From Hyphomicrobiaceae bacterium (lineage in GTDB: Bacteria; Pseudomonadota; Alphaproteobacteria; Rhizobiales; Hyphomicrobiaceae), in NCBI GenBank assembly GCA_030655135.1, contig JAURWC010000081.1, positions 186,001-250,000 on the forward strand: a stretch of 64,000 bases of DNA, read 5' to 3'. How positions within the stretch are numbered: position 1 is the stretch's first letter; each line of letters starts with the position of its first letter. The notes beneath the pieces were generated by a model that worked only from the letters and a program-made list of their open reading frames with translations, made no database searches and had not been told where the DNA came from. Both the position numbers and the translations under genes were made by a program. This document shows, one piece after another, positions 47,173 to 61,006 of the stretch.

Positions 47173-49635
47173 GTGCCATCCTTCTCGAAGAGCTTAGAGA
47201 CCGCACTGCATCGCGCGTTGGAACTCGCCAACGAGCGCAGCCACGAATACGCGACGTTGGAGCATCTGCTGACCGCACTGCTCGATGATCGCGACGCGGC
47301 TGCCGTCATGCGTGCGTGCAATGTCGATATCGACCAGTTGCGCACCCGCGTGACTGACTACCTCGACACGGAACTGGGCCCGCTGGTTGTCAAGGGCGCC
47401 AACGAAGCGCAGCCGACGACCGGGTTTCAGCGCGTGATCCATCGTGCCGTCGTGCACGTGCAGTCGTCAGGACGGGAAGAGGTGACGGGCGCCAACGTGC
47501 TCGTGGCGATCTTTGCCGAGCGCGAGAGCCACGCGGCGTTCTTCCTGCAGGAGCAGGAGATGACGCGCTTCGACGCTGTGCAATACATCAGCCACGGTAT
47601 CGCCAAGCGGCCCGGCATGTCCGAGCCTCGCTCGGTACGCGGGGCCGACGAGGAGGCGAGCGAAGAGGCTAGTGGCGAGAAGAAGCCGGGCCAGGACGCG
47701 CTCAACACCTATTGCGTCAACCTCAACAAGAAAGCCAAGGACGGCAAGATCGACCCGCTGATCGGGCGCGAGCAGGAAGTGCTGCGCACGATCCAAGTGC
47801 TGTGCCGCCGTCAGAAGAACAACCCGTTGTTCGTCGGCGATCCCGGCGTCGGCAAGACGGCGATCGCGGAAGGCCTGGCCCGTAAGATCATCCGCGGGGA
47901 AGTGCCTGAGGTGTTGAGGAACGCCACGATCTTCTCGCTTGACATGGGCTCGTTGCTGGCCGGCACGCGCTATCGCGGCGACTTCGAAGAACGGCTGAAG
48001 GCCGTGATGAAGGAAATCGAGAACTACGACGGCGCGATCCTGTTCATCGACGAGATCCATACCGTCATCGGTGCGGGTGCGACGTCGGGCGGAGCCATGG
48101 ACGCTTCCAACCTGCTGAAGCCTGCGCTGCAGTCGGGCGTGCTGCGCTGCATCGGCTCGACGACCTACAAAGAGTACCGCCAGCACTTCGAGAAGGATCG
48201 CGCGCTTGTGCGCCGCTTCCAGAAGATCGACGTGAAGGAACCGACGATCGACGACTCGATCGCCATTCTGAAGGGCTTGAAGCCGTACTTCGAGGAATTC
48301 CATAAGCTCAAGTACACCAACGAGGCCATCAAGGCCGCGGTGGAGCTTTCGGCCAAGTACATCCACGACCGCAAGCTGCCCGACAAGGCGATCGACGTGA
48401 TCGACGAGACAGGCGCCTCGCAGATGCTGGTGCCGGAAGGCAAGCGCAAGAAGAAGATCACCGTGAAGGAGATCGAAGGGACCGTTGCCACGATGGCGCG
48501 CATCCCGCCGAAAACCGTCACAAAGTCTGATGCTGACGTTTTGATCAACCTGGAGAAGGATCTGAAGCGGCTGGTGTTTGGCCAGGACAAGGCGATCACG
48601 GCCCTGTCGTCGGCCATCAAGCTGGCGCGTGCGGGTCTGCGTGAGCCGGAGAAGCCGATCGGCAGCTACCTGTTCTCCGGGCCCACGGGCGTCGGCAAAA
48701 CGGAAGTTGCCAAGCAGCTCGCCTCGCTGATGGGCGTTGAACTGCTGCGCTTCGACATGTCGGAATACATGGAGAAGCACACGGTCTCGCGTCTCATCGG
48801 TGCGCCTCCAGGCTATGTCGGCTTCGACCAAGGCGGCCTGCTGACCGACGGCATCGATCAGCATCCGCATTGCGTGCTGTTGCTCGACGAAATCGAGAAG
48901 GCGCATCCGGACCTGTTCAACATTCTGTTGCAGGTGATGGACCACGGCAAGCTGACGGACCACAACGGAAAGGCCGTCGACTTCCGCAACGTCATCCTGA
49001 TCATGACGACCAACGCAGGTGCGTCGGAAATGGCGCGGCCGGCCATGGGCTTCGGGCGCAGCAAGCGCGAAGGAGACGACGAGGAGGCCGTAAACAAGCT
49101 GTTCACGCCGGAGTTCCGCAATCGTCTCGATGCGATCGTGCCGTTCGCGGGCCTGCCACAGGAAGTCATCGAGAAGGTCGTCGAGAAGTTCATCTTCCAG
49201 CTCGAAGCGCAGCTGGCGGATCGCGGCGTGCTGATCGAACTGTCGCCCGAAGCTGCAAAGTGGATCGGCGAAAAGGGCTACGACGAAAAGTTCGGCGCCC
49301 GGCCGCTCTCGCGCGTCATCCAGGAGCACATCAAAAAGCCGCTGGCTGACGAGTTGTTGTTTGGCAAGCTCGAGAACGGCGGCACCGTGAAGGTCGTCGT
49401 CGAAGGCGAAGGCGAGGATCGCAAGCTGGCATTCGAACTGCTGGCGGCCGATCCGAAGAAGGCCAAGCCCAAGAGCGAGGACGATGACGACGAGGATGAT
49501 GACGAGCCGCAGGCGGCTCTCGTCGAGGCAGCCGTGCCACCGCGCAAGGCTTTGCCTGGCCCGAAAGAGAAGAAGGAAAAGGGCGGCCGCGGCAGTGGAA
49601 CTGTGCCAAGCGTGCCGCGCCGGCGCGACGACTGA
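47173..49635 (+). CDS. clpA: ATP-dependent Clp protease ATP-binding subunit ClpA
   Basis: About 820 residues from GTG 47173 ([19 protein letters not shown], the usual ClpA opening). A double Clp_N domain is followed by AAA module 1 with Walker A GDPGVGKT (222-229) and module 2 with GPTGVGKT (503-510). It unfolds substrates for ClpP, partly selected by ClpS. A tail of roughly 65 residues, first acidic ([14 protein letters not shown]) then Lys/Arg/Pro-rich, extends beyond the E. coli protein. An ATG at 47143 overlaps clpS and is less likely. Terminator follows. Confidence 0.96.
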   Translation: MPSFSKSLETALHRALELANERSHEYATLEHLLTALLDDRDAAAVMRACNVDIDQLRTRVTDYLDTELGPLVVKGANEAQPTTGFQRVIHRAVVHVQSSGREEVTGANVLVAIFAERESHAAFFLQEQEMTRFDAVQYISHGIAKRPGMSEPRSVRGADEEASEEASGEKKPGQDALNTYCVNLNKKAKDGKIDPLIGREQEVLRTIQVLCRRQKNNPLFVGDPGVGKTAIAEGLARKIIRGEVPEVLRNATIFSLDMGSLLAGTRYRGDFEERLKAVMKEIENYDGAILFIDEIHTVIGAGATSGGAMDASNLLKPALQSGVLRCIGSTTYKEYRQHFEKDRALVRRFQKIDVKEPTIDDSIAILKGLKPYFEEFHKLKYTNEAIKAAVELSAKYIHDRKLPDKAIDVIDETGASQMLVPEGKRKKKITVKEIEGTVATMARIPPKTVTKSDADVLINLEKDLKRLVFGQDKAITALSSAIKLARAGLREPEKPIGSYLFSGPTGVGKTEVAKQLASLMGVELLRFDMSEYMEKHTVSRLIGAPPGYVGFDQGGLLTDGIDQHPHCVLLLDEIEKAHPDLFNILLQVMDHGKLTDHNGKAVDFRNVILIMTTNAGASEMARPAMGFGRSKREGDDEEAVNKLFTPEFRNRLDAIVPFAGLPQEVIEKVVEKFIFQLEAQLADRGVLIELSPEAAKWIGEKGYDEKFGARPLSRVIQEHIKKPLADELLFGKLENGGTVKVVVEGEGEDRKLAFELLAADPKKAKPKSEDDDDEDDDEPQAALVEAAVPPRKALPGPKEKKEKGGRGSGTVPSVPRRRDD

Positions 49636-49658
49636 TCCTTCTCCCGGCTGAGTACCTG

Positions 49659-49694
49659 GATGCCCGCGGGGTCGCCTCGCGGGCATCGTTGTTT
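49659..49694 (+). terminator. Rho-independent-like terminator after clpA
   Basis: Perfect 10-bp stem GATGCCCGCG (49659-49668) / CGCGGGCATC (49678-49687), followed by GTTGTTT. Confidence 0.75.
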
Positions 49695-49819
49695 CTGCCG
49701 AGGTATTGTCAGGCGACTTGTTCAACCGTCATTGACGAATATCTCGCTTGTCTGGGCAGAGACCGTCACAGAACTGTATTATAATGCTGGTCACGATGGC
49801 CCGGGATTTGGAGCCCGCC

Positions 49820-51484
49820 ATGGATCAAGACCTGCATGCCGATGCCACCGCACAGGTGGCCACGCCTTCATCATCCAGTGTTTCGCATTTCCGGCAGATC
49901 TTGTTCTGGCCGGTGCAGCTCATTTCAGTGTCGGGGCAAAAGTCGCACGATCACGCCGAGGCCTTTGCCGCGCTTGGGCCAAACAATCCGTGGCGCATCG
50001 TCGAAGATGAATTCACCGGCGACCCGGCCGAGTTTCAGGAACGCCACTACAGCGAGTTCGTGACCTTCCTGCCGCCGGTGCAGCGTTTCATCTACGGTCA
50101 GGGCTCCGAGCGGGCGGAGCGGACCTGCGGAAACACGCCGATCAAGGTGATGCGCCGCACCGATGTCGCGGCGATGCGCGTGACGCTGACGCCGGACGCG
50201 GCACCGATCGAACTCAAGGTGGCGCATGTCGATCTGTATTTCTTCTTCGACATCGACATCGCCATCCTGGCGCTGGAGCTTTACGCCGACAACCTATCTC
50301 TGGCGGCCGCGCAGGATGTGATGTTCCGGTTGGGCCGCCTTTATCCGTCCTTCTGGCACAAGGACGGGGCACCGGGACACTGCGCGCTGTGCACCGAATG
50401 GCTGTCCGCCAGCGGTGCCATACTGGCGTCATCGGATTTCGAGGATCGCAAGACGTATCTCGCGCACGTGGGGCAGCATCGCTCCGCGCGCCTCGGCCGC
50501 CATTGGGAGTTTTTGCTGAAGCCGCTCGTGCCGCTCGACAGGGACAAGGGCACCTTGCGTTACCGGCAGTTGGAATACTATCGCATGCCGCTGATGGCCT
50601 ACCTGGCGCTCGACGATGCCGATGCCTTGTCGCGTGCAGACTACGTGCGGCTTGGGCACGTGAGGGGGTCGGGCAAGGCGTCGAAGCAGCCGCTCGCCGA
50701 CCATCACCTGACCGACTTCGAGGCCAAGCACTGCTACGATCGCTATCACGAAAAGCGCGATCCGGCGGATTGGCCGAGCACGCGCTACATGTCGTGCAAT
50801 CATGCGCTGGTGGTGACGGGCGATGCGCGCAACGCGTATTTCGTCAACGGAGAGCACGGGCTGCTCAACAGCTTCCGGCACCAGCACTTCATGCTGTTCA
50901 TGGTGGCGCACTTCCAGAAGGCGGCGCTGCTGATGTTCTCCGACCGGCTGGCGGAGGCGGTGAACCGCCTCGACATCCGCAATCCGCAGGCGGTGCTGGC
51001 GTTCCGCTCAGCCACGCGCGAGGCGCTGGAGACGTTCCTGCGCTTCACGCATCGCTACTGGTTCCACGTCGTCAGCAACCAGGACCAGGCGCGCGACCTG
51101 TTCGACCTGTGCCGCAGCCATCTCGATCTCGACCGGCTGTACGAAGACGTGCGGCAGGAGGTGCAGGAGATGAGCCAGTACCTTGAGAACGAGGCGATGC
51201 GCCGCCAAAACGAGAGCGTGGCGCGGCTGACGGTGGTCACCGCCTTCGGTTTGATCGGCACGGTGGCGACGGGCTTCCTCGGCATGAACCTGTTCGATCA
51301 CACGGGGCTTAGCGGACTGGAGAAGGTGGCGATGTTCGCGGCCGTGTTCGTGCCGACGCTAGTGCTGACGTTCTACACGATCGCCAAGTCGCAGCGGCTG
51401 TCGTCATTCCTCGACGCCTTGGGGAACGAGACGATAGGATTGGGCGAGAAGCTATCGGCGTTCGTCAAGGTTTGGCGGCGATAG
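49820..51484 (+). CDS. CorA-like membrane protein of unknown specificity
   Basis: About 554 residues from ATG 49820 (GGAGCCC upstream; the frame is open to 49748). A large soluble N-terminal domain (about 20-400) contains short aromatic blocks (HVDLYFFFDIDIAILALELY, FWHKDGAPGHCALC). A long helix (EEVRQEVQEMSQYLENEAMRRQ-like) leads to two C-terminal transmembrane segments. The first ends in FLGMNLF, comparable with the GMN loop of CorA magnesium channels. The overall layout is CorA-like, but the soluble domain is unrelated to the one I know from E. coli. Function unknown. Confidence 0.65.
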   Translation: MDQDLHADATAQVATPSSSSVSHFRQILFWPVQLISVSGQKSHDHAEAFAALGPNNPWRIVEDEFTGDPAEFQERHYSEFVTFLPPVQRFIYGQGSERAERTCGNTPIKVMRRTDVAAMRVTLTPDAAPIELKVAHVDLYFFFDIDIAILALELYADNLSLAAAQDVMFRLGRLYPSFWHKDGAPGHCALCTEWLSASGAILASSDFEDRKTYLAHVGQHRSARLGRHWEFLLKPLVPLDRDKGTLRYRQLEYYRMPLMAYLALDDADALSRADYVRLGHVRGSGKASKQPLADHHLTDFEAKHCYDRYHEKRDPADWPSTRYMSCNHALVVTGDARNAYFVNGEHGLLNSFRHQHFMLFMVAHFQKAALLMFSDRLAEAVNRLDIRNPQAVLAFRSATREALETFLRFTHRYWFHVVSNQDQARDLFDLCRSHLDLDRLYEDVRQEVQEMSQYLENEAMRRQNESVARLTVVTAFGLIGTVATGFLGMNLFDHTGLSGLEKVAMFAAVFVPTLVLTFYTIAKSQRLSSFLDALGNETIGLGEKLSAFVKVWRR

Positions 51485-51524
51485 CGTAAGTCAGCATTTC
51501 CATCTCTCTGTAGCCGAGGTTTTA

Positions 51525-51866
51525 ATGAAATACGTCCTGATCATGGTGGCAACTGCTGTTCTGTCTAGCCCTGCGGCGGCAAATGACGAACGCCGCGATG
51601 CCGTCATCGCGCAGACGGCGGCGGCACTGGCCTCGGCCGATTATGCCAAGAAGCACTGTCCGCATTTGCGCATTGACGAAGATCTCATCACCGAGAACGC
51701 CCAGGAGGCGGAGACGACGGTCGATGCCTTGCGCGCGGACGAATCCTATGTCGAACAAGTGGCCGCGCTCCAGAGCGTCGAGAAAAGCAACGGCAGCGCC
51801 ATGGTCTGCATGGTCATGCCATCCGCCCACGGCGGACTGGCTCGCGGGATTATCACGCGCCGCTAA
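51525..51866 (+). CDS. Small secreted protein with two cysteines
   Basis: 113 residues. Signal peptide MKYVLIMVATAVLSSPAAA, then a mature ~94-residue helical domain with Cys in KKHCPHLRI and MVCMVMP that may pair. GAGG lies nine bases upstream of ATG 51525. It resembles many small alphaproteobacterial periplasmic proteins of unknown function. The repeat array starts 15 bases downstream. Confidence 0.6.
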   Translation: MKYVLIMVATAVLSSPAAANDERRDAVIAQTAAALASADYAKKHCPHLRIDEDLITENAQEAETTVDALRADESYVEQVAALQSVEKSNGSAMVCMVMPSAHGGLARGIITRR

Positions 51867-51879
51867 TGGAGCAGCGGTA

Positions 51880-52827
51880 ACGTCGAACGCGCGGCCGTGG
51901 ATGGCAGGGTCAAGCCCTGCCATGGAGAGGGGGGAGGACGCGCTGGTGCTGGAAAGCAGCGGTGAAGTACGGCTGGCGGTGGTCACGTCCGATAGACAGC
52001 GCTCTCCTCCTCTCCACGGCCGCCCTCCGAGGCGGGGTTCTGGAGGTACCGTCGAATGCGCAGCCCCTGGATGGCAGGGTCAAGCCCTGCCATGGAGAGG
52101 GGAGGATGCACCGGCGCTGAGACGAAGCGTGACGTAATGCTGGCCGACCAATTCTGATAACCAGCGCTCCTCTCCTCTCCGGCCGCCCGCCGAGGCGGCC
52201 ATCCAGGGGTTCTGGATGCACCGTCGAATGCGCGGCCCCTGGATGGCAGGGTCAAGCCCTGCCATGGAGAGGGGGGAAACGCGCTGGCGCGGGAAAGCAT
52301 CGTGAAGTACGGCTTTCGGTGGTCACGTCCGATAGACAGCGCGACCTCTCCTCCTGCCCATGGCCGCCCTCCGAGGCGGCCATCCAGGGGGTCTGGATGA
52401 ACCGTCGAATGCGCGGCCACGGGATGGCAGGGTAAAGCCCGGCCATGGAGAGGGGGGAAACGTGCTGGCGCCGGAAAAGCAGCGTGACGTACGGCTTGCG
52501 GTGGTCACATCCGATAGACAGCGCGACCTCTCCTCCTCCATGGCCGCCCTCCGAGGCGGCCATCCAGGGGTTCTGGATGCACCGTCGAATGCTCGGCCCC
52601 TGGATGGCAGGGTCAAGCCCTGCCATGGAGAAGGGGGAAACGTGCTGGCGCCGGAAAAGCAGCGTGAAGTACGGCTTGCGGTGGTCACGTCAGATAGACA
52701 GCGCGACCTCTCCTCCTCTCCATGGCCGCCCTCCGAGGCGGCCATCCAGGGGTTCTGGATGTAACGTCGAACGCGCGGCCCCTGGATGGCAGGGTCAAGC
52801 CCTGCCATGGAGAGGGGGAGGAGGAAG
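51880..52827. repeat. Tandem array of 170-182-bp units built from two palindromes
   Basis: Six copies of ATGGCAGGG/CCCTGCCAT (starting 51901, 52071, 52243, 52424, 52604, 52786) alternate with CCGCCCTCCGAGGCGG palindromes, spaced 170, 172, 181, 180 and 182 bases. Each unit also carries a conserved GATAGACAGCG segment. Reading frames that cross it on either strand (for example those beginning MAGLDPAIQG on the minus strand) are products of the repeat, not genes. The array ends eight bases before the mutB-like stop codon. Confidence 0.95.
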
Positions 52828-52834
52828 CGCGACC

Positions 52835-55009
<2,175 letters not shown>

Positions 55010-55049
55010 TTTTGGTCCTAAACCGATAGGCTGAGACAAGCGATGTCGC

Positions 55050-55658
55050 TCAGGCTAGATGTGTTCCTGCGTAGATATCCGTGAACTTGAATTCGGCAGC
55101 GATGCTGGCAAGAGCGATGGTATCATCCACGGCCTCAGCGATCAGCGGATTCTCCGGCCAAGCGCCGGTAGCGTCTCGGCGCATTGTCTCGACGCGCATC
55201 CTAGTGGAATGGACCACAACAATTTCCTGCACGGTCGGCAGCGTCGCGTAGGCCCTGACGTTCTCGCGCGTGTCCTGCGCATTTCCCGGCGATAGGACTT
55301 CAATAAGAAGAATGGGATCGGGCGTCATGATCTGACCCGGGCGATTGGGCGCTTGAGTCACTCCGAGATCGGGAATCCGATAGTTCCACTCTGCACTGAG
55401 TCGTGGCTGCACCCCGAGGGCCGCCACTGCGCGGTATCCTGGCTTATGCACGCGCAGATGCGTCCAGATAAGCCCTGTCAAATTCACGACAATAGTATTG
55501 TGTGCGTCGCTGCCTGGAGACATCGCCCGCAAAACTCCGTCGACGAGCTCGTAGCGCATGCCACTGCCATCGCCGGGCCAATCGAGAAAATCGGCGACCG
55601 TCAGCAAAGGTGGCAATTGGGTCTGATGCACATTCATCAGCAGCAGCTCTCGGTTCAT
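55050..55658 (-). CDS. Uma2-family putative nuclease
   Basis: 202 residues. Uma2 (DUF820) proteins have a restriction-endonuclease-like fold. Visible motifs are YELVDGVL, the metal-site strand [17 protein letters not shown] and the following TRENVRAYA. The family is often linked to transposable elements and its role is unknown. It stands between the two mutase subunit genes, 40 bases from the mutB-like start. The start may be 55658 or the Met seven residues later. Confidence 0.82.
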   Translation of the reverse strand: MNRELLLMNVHQTQLPPLLTVADFLDWPGDGSGMRYELVDGVLRAMSPGSDAHNTIVVNLTGLIWTHLRVHKPGYRAVAALGVQPRLSAEWNYRIPDLGVTQAPNRPGQIMTPDPILLIEVLSPGNAQDTRENVRAYATLPTVQEIVVVHSTRMRVETMRRDATGAWPENPLIAEAVDDTIALASIAAEFKFTDIYAGTHLA

Positions 55659-55847
55659 TCTCCAGACGTCACTATAGCACGGTCGCGAGCCGGCGTTGCC
55701 GCCCGGATAGCCCCTTCAAACCCTGACATCAAACGGATTTTATCGGTCTGGCGCATCATACTAGCGCCGGAACGCACGGCAACCGCCGGCGGCGTCACAG
55801 GCCGCACCGGCCTTCGTTAACCGTTTTTGCGCTGCCGCCCACAACGC

Positions 55848-57077
<1,230 letters not shown>

Positions 57078-57263
57078 CGCCGTCCCTCTCGTTGACGCCG
57101 TCGCTTAAACTGACGGATAGGTCAGCACCGCGGTGGCTTAGGACGGCATAAAGTGGTGGTATCGGCGGCCACCTCAAGGCCCTGGACGATATAAATGTTA
57201 CGGCAAGCGGCAGGCCATTTCCTACAGACGGCGCCGCGTTTGCCTGCAGGTCGATCTGGCGGG

Positions 57264-59162
57264 CTAACCAGCAATTCCTAACGTCTTTTGCAGGCCGGCC
57301 AGAACGGCCAGGGCGTCTTTGCCGGCGGCGAGGAAATCGTCCACGCCGGCGGACTTGAGGGCGGCGTCCTGGTCGCCCGGTTTGCCGGCCATGAGGACGA
57401 ACTTGGCGCCGGCCGACTTCAAGGCTTTCGCGGTGGCTTCGGCATGCTGCTCGTAGAGCGCGTCGGAGGAGCAGATGCAGGCGGCCTGGGCGCCGCTGGC
57501 CCTGAAGGCGGCGGCGGCTTCGTCGGCGGACTTGTAGCCGTCGCTCGTCAGTGCGGCGATGCCGCCGGCGGCGAGATAGTTCTTCACCCAGGTGGTGCGG
57601 ATGGTGTGCTCGCTGATGGGGCCGATGCTCGCCAGGAAGACCTCAGGCTTGTGGCTGGCGGCATCGGCGGCATCACGCAAAGCTTCGAAGGGTTCCGCCA
57701 AACGGTGCGGCGTGAGCGGGCGGATTTCGGGCTTGCCATTGATGGCGGGCGCAGCGGGATGCGGCGTGACCTTGACGCCGTCGTCGCCGAGCAGCGGGAA
57801 GGCGGAGACGCCGGTCAACGGCGCGCGGCCGGTTGCGACCGCTTTCGCGCGTGTCGCGGCGACAGCGGCGATTTCGTCCTGCACGAAGCCGGCGCACAAG
57901 GCGTCGACGATGCCGCCCTTGGCTTCGATGCCCTGGAACAAGGCCCAAGACTTTTGCGCGAGATCCTTGGTGAGGTTTTCGAGATACCAGGAGCCGCCGG
58001 CGGGATCGATGACGCGGCCAAGCGAGCTTTCCTCCTGCAGCACCATCTGGATGTTGCGGGCGATGCGGCGCGCGAACTTGTCGGTTTTTCCCAGCGTCCA
58101 GGTGTACGGCAGCACGGTGATGGCGTGCGCGCCGCCCAGCGCTGCACCGGTGCAGGCGACGGTTAGGCGCAGCAGGTTGGTCCACGGGTCGCGCTTGGCC
58201 ATCATGCGCTCGGACGTGATCGCGGTGATGTGGGTTTTCGCGGCGGCATCGCCTGCGCCGCACGCGTCGGCGATGCGCCAAATGATTTGGCGGGCGGCGC
58301 GCAGCTTGGCCATCGTCAGGAACTGATCGGTGTCGGCGGCCAGGGCGTACGAGATTTGCGGCAGGGCGTCCGCCGGCTTGACGCCGAACTCCTCGAACTT
58401 TTTCAGATAGGCAACGAGGGTGGCGGCCATAGCTGCCAGTTCCTGCGCTTCGGTGGCGCCAGCTTCGTGATAGACGGTGGCGTCGACGCGCACTGTGCGG
58501 ATGTTGGGTTCGGCTTTGCGCGCTTCGGCAGCGACGGCCATCACCTCTTTGGTCGCGTCCTCAAGCGTCCGGCCGAGACCGCCGAAGCGGGCGTATTTGC
58601 CGATGCAGTCGAGGTTCAGGAACGCTTGCGTCTTGCCCGGCTTGGCGCCGATCAGCGGCAGCGACGCTAGGAATGCTCGCGCCAGTTTCGGCGCGCCGAG
58701 GCCGATCTTGAGTTGTACGGGGGCGAGATCCAGATAGGTGCCGGTCAACACGGTGGCGAAATCGTTGGCATCGGCCAGACGAATGCCGAACTGGCCGGGG
58801 CTTTCGATCTGCAGCACGATGCCATGGACGCCGCCTTCCAGCTCTTCCAGGATCTGCGCGTTGGCGGTTGCGGGCTCGGTCTCGGCGTTGATCTGGTGGA
58901 TCTGCCAGCCGAGGTCGCGCACGCTGGCGTCCGTGCCGCGTGTCAAGGGGGCGGCGCCGGGCACAGCTTCCGCCGTGCCAGGCAGCTGCTCGGCGCGGGT
59001 GTAGATTGGCTCGACGCGCAGGCCGTCAGCGGTGCGCGAGACGAGGCGCTTTTCGAAGTCGCCGCCCTTGATGGCCTTATCGACCAGCTTCAGCCACTGG
59101 TCACGCGTGGCCTGCGGAAAATCGGCGGCCAACTTTTCTTCTGTCGTTGCAGTATCCGTCAT
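57264..59162 (-). CDS. Methylmalonyl-CoA mutase, small subunit
   Basis: About 632 residues from ATG 59162. The barrel is similar to the large subunit (VIDPAGGSWYLENLTKDLAQ matches the large-subunit [14 protein letters not shown]). The C-terminal domain is degenerate and lacks the cobalamin-ligating D-x-H-x-x-G, as in MutA of the heterodimeric enzymes. It stabilises the catalytic subunit. Transcribed toward the BCS1-like gene, Uma2 and the large subunit. Confidence 0.92.
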   Translation of the reverse strand: MTDTATTEEKLAADFPQATRDQWLKLVDKAIKGGDFEKRLVSRTADGLRVEPIYTRAEQLPGTAEAVPGAAPLTRGTDASVRDLGWQIHQINAETEPATANAQILEELEGGVHGIVLQIESPGQFGIRLADANDFATVLTGTYLDLAPVQLKIGLGAPKLARAFLASLPLIGAKPGKTQAFLNLDCIGKYARFGGLGRTLEDATKEVMAVAAEARKAEPNIRTVRVDATVYHEAGATEAQELAAMAATLVAYLKKFEEFGVKPADALPQISYALAADTDQFLTMAKLRAARQIIWRIADACGAGDAAAKTHITAITSERMMAKRDPWTNLLRLTVACTGAALGGAHAITVLPYTWTLGKTDKFARRIARNIQMVLQEESSLGRVIDPAGGSWYLENLTKDLAQKSWALFQGIEAKGGIVDALCAGFVQDEIAAVAATRAKAVATGRAPLTGVSAFPLLGDDGVKVTPHPAAPAINGKPEIRPLTPHRLAEPFEALRDAADAASHKPEVFLASIGPISEHTIRTTWVKNYLAAGGIAALTSDGYKSADEAAAAFRASGAQAACICSSDALYEQHAEATAKALKSAGAKFVLMAGKPGDQDAALKSAGVDDFLAAGKDALAVLAGLQKTLGIAG

Positions 59163-59195
59163 CACGTTCCCAACACGTTCACGAGAGCTAGTGCC

Positions 59196-59244
59196 GTGCT
59201 TCTTATCGGAAAACCGCTGCACACTTTGTCCGGAAGCACTCTAG
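59196..59244. repeat. Single copy of the GTGCTTC/GAAGCAC hairpin element upstream of mutA
   Basis: GTGCTTCTTATCGGAAAACC through CGGAAGCACTCTAG, with the same two-step hairpin as the array at 19.2-19.5 kb. It lies 34 bases upstream of the small subunit start, in its leader. Confidence 0.88.
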
Positions 59245-59471
59245 GACACTTCGCATACCATCACTGCGCGGGCGTGTCTCATGAGCGTCATGTCACGGCG
59301 GCATTGGGTTGTTCGCCCTGCCCGCCGGCGCCGGGGGCCTTATCCCCAAGTCCGCCATGCAACCGCCGTTTGCAAACCTCGGAAAGGCATGCAAATAGGG
59401 CTGTTGCCGCTTTTGACGTGAGTCGGGCGGCAGGCGGCGTAAGAGGCGACATTTTCGGGGGTTTTTGGCTG
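59245..59471. promoter_or_regulatory. Divergent region between mutA and the HerA-like gene
   Basis: With the repeat, this completes a 309-base gap. It holds the promoters of both genes. No clear box or dyad identified. An open frame crosses it from the left but has no coding support. Confidence 0.35.
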
Positions 59472-60980
59472 ATGTCGGTGATCCAGGACGGCAAGATCTT
59501 TGTCGGAAAGAGCAGCAAACCCGAATACTTGGACCTGAAGCTCGGCAACCGGCACGGCCTCATCACCGGGGCCACGGGCACGGGCAAGACGGTTACCCTG
59601 CAGATTCTGGCGGAAGGCTTTTCAGCCGCGGGCGTGCCGGTGTTCGCCTCCGATATCAAGGGTGACCTCTCCGGCATTGCCGCAGTGGGAGAGCCGAAGG
59701 ACTTTCTCGTCAAGCGGGCACACGAGGTGGGCCTCGATGGCGAGTACAAGAACCGCGCCTATCCCACCATATTCTGGGACGTGTTCGGCCAGGACGGGCA
59801 TCCGGTCCGCGCCACCGTGCTCGACATGGGGCCGTTGCTGCTGTCGCGGCTGCTAGAATTGAACGAGGTGCAGGAAGGCGTCATCAACATCGCCTTTCGT
59901 GTGGCGGCAGACGAGAAGCTGCCGATCCTCGACCTGAAGGATCTACGGGCGCTGATCTCCAACATCGCCGAACGCGGCAAGGAGATCTCCGGCAAGTACG
60001 GCAATGTCGCCACCACTTCGGTCGGGTCGATCCAGCGGCGCCTGCTGGTTTTAGAAGAACAAGGCGCGGCGCATTTCTTTGGCGAACCGGCGCTCGACAT
60101 CAAAGACTTCCTGCGCGTGGCGCCGGACGGGCGTGGCGTGATCAATATTCTCTCGGCCGACAAGTTGATGGAGAAGCCGCGGCTCTACGCGACGTTCCTC
60201 TTATGGATGCTGACCAAGCTGTGGCAGACGATGCCGGAGGTGGGCGACCTGCCGAAGCCGAAACTGGTGTTCTTCTTCGACGAAGCGCATTTGCTGTTTG
60301 ACCAGGCGCCAAAGGCGCTGATCGACCGGGTGGAGCAGATCGCACGGCTCATTCGCTCCAAGGGTGTCGGCGTCTACTTCATCACGCAGAACCCGATGGA
60401 CGTGCCGAACACGGTCTCGGCCCAGCTGGGCAATCGCGTGCAGCACGCGTTGCGCGCCTTCACGCCGCAAGAGCAGAAGGCGGTGAAGGCCGCGGCGACG
60501 ACGTTCCGCAAGAACCCGGGGCTCGACACCGAGCGCGTCATCATGGAGCTGAAGACAGGCGAAGCGCTTGTCTCCATGCTGGAGAACAAGGGCGAGCCGT
60601 CGATCGTGCAGCGGACGCTGATCCGGCCGCCGGAAGGCCGCATCGGGCCGGTGTCGGCGGAAGAGCGCCAGAGCGTGATCGAATACAGCCCCGTGTTCGA
60701 CAAGTACGAACAGTCCGTCGACCGCGAGAGCGCCTACGAGATCCTGACGAAGCGCATGGAAGGTGGCGCGGCGGAAGCCAGCGCCGACGGCAGCTCAGGC
60801 GGCGGCTGGGGCGACGTGATCTTTGGTGGCAATCCCAGCTCCGGCACAGCCAAGGGCAAAGGCCGCCAGCCGGCCGGCATGGGCGAGATGATCGGCAAGG
60901 AGCTGAAGAAAACCATCGCCCGCAAGGTAGCGACGACGATCAAGGACATCATCGTCGGATCGATGAAGGGCAAGCGGTAG
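59472..60980 (+). CDS. HerA-like ATPase of the DUF853 (YjgR) family
   Basis: 502 residues beginning MSVIQDGKIFVGKSSKPEYL. Walker A is GATGTGKT (33-40) and Walker B LVFFFDEAHLLFDQAPKAL. Further blocks are DIKGDLSGIA and VYFITQNPMDVPNTVSAQLG. The C-terminus is Gly-rich then basic. HerA/FtsK-superfamily ATPases pump DNA or other polymers; the function of DUF853 proteins is not established. The frame is open far upstream, but the family start is ATG 59472. Confidence 0.9.
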   Translation: MSVIQDGKIFVGKSSKPEYLDLKLGNRHGLITGATGTGKTVTLQILAEGFSAAGVPVFASDIKGDLSGIAAVGEPKDFLVKRAHEVGLDGEYKNRAYPTIFWDVFGQDGHPVRATVLDMGPLLLSRLLELNEVQEGVINIAFRVAADEKLPILDLKDLRALISNIAERGKEISGKYGNVATTSVGSIQRRLLVLEEQGAAHFFGEPALDIKDFLRVAPDGRGVINILSADKLMEKPRLYATFLLWMLTKLWQTMPEVGDLPKPKLVFFFDEAHLLFDQAPKALIDRVEQIARLIRSKGVGVYFITQNPMDVPNTVSAQLGNRVQHALRAFTPQEQKAVKAAATTFRKNPGLDTERVIMELKTGEALVSMLENKGEPSIVQRTLIRPPEGRIGPVSAEERQSVIEYSPVFDKYEQSVDRESAYEILTKRMEGGAAEASADGSSGGGWGDVIFGGNPSSGTAKGKGRQPAGMGEMIGKELKKTIARKVATTIKDIIVGSMKGKR

Positions 60981-61006
60981 AGGCTGGAACGTCACGGAGG
61001 CCAGCG

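Noticed and set aside
47467-49725. Very long minus-strand open frame opposite clpA
   Set aside because: It is a GC-rich mirror of the clpA frame with repetitive His/Arg/Leu composition, no ribosome site and no domain.
51910-52808. Long overlapping open frames on the minus strand beginning MAGLDPAIQG
   Set aside because: They follow the tandem repeat, occur in several frames at once and end where units change length. This peptide is a known false product of intergenic palindromes in Hyphomicrobiales.
58713-59471. Extension of the HerA-like protein upstream across mutA
   Set aside because: The family start is MSVIQDGKIF at 59472; the upstream frame runs antisense to mutA and through a repeat.
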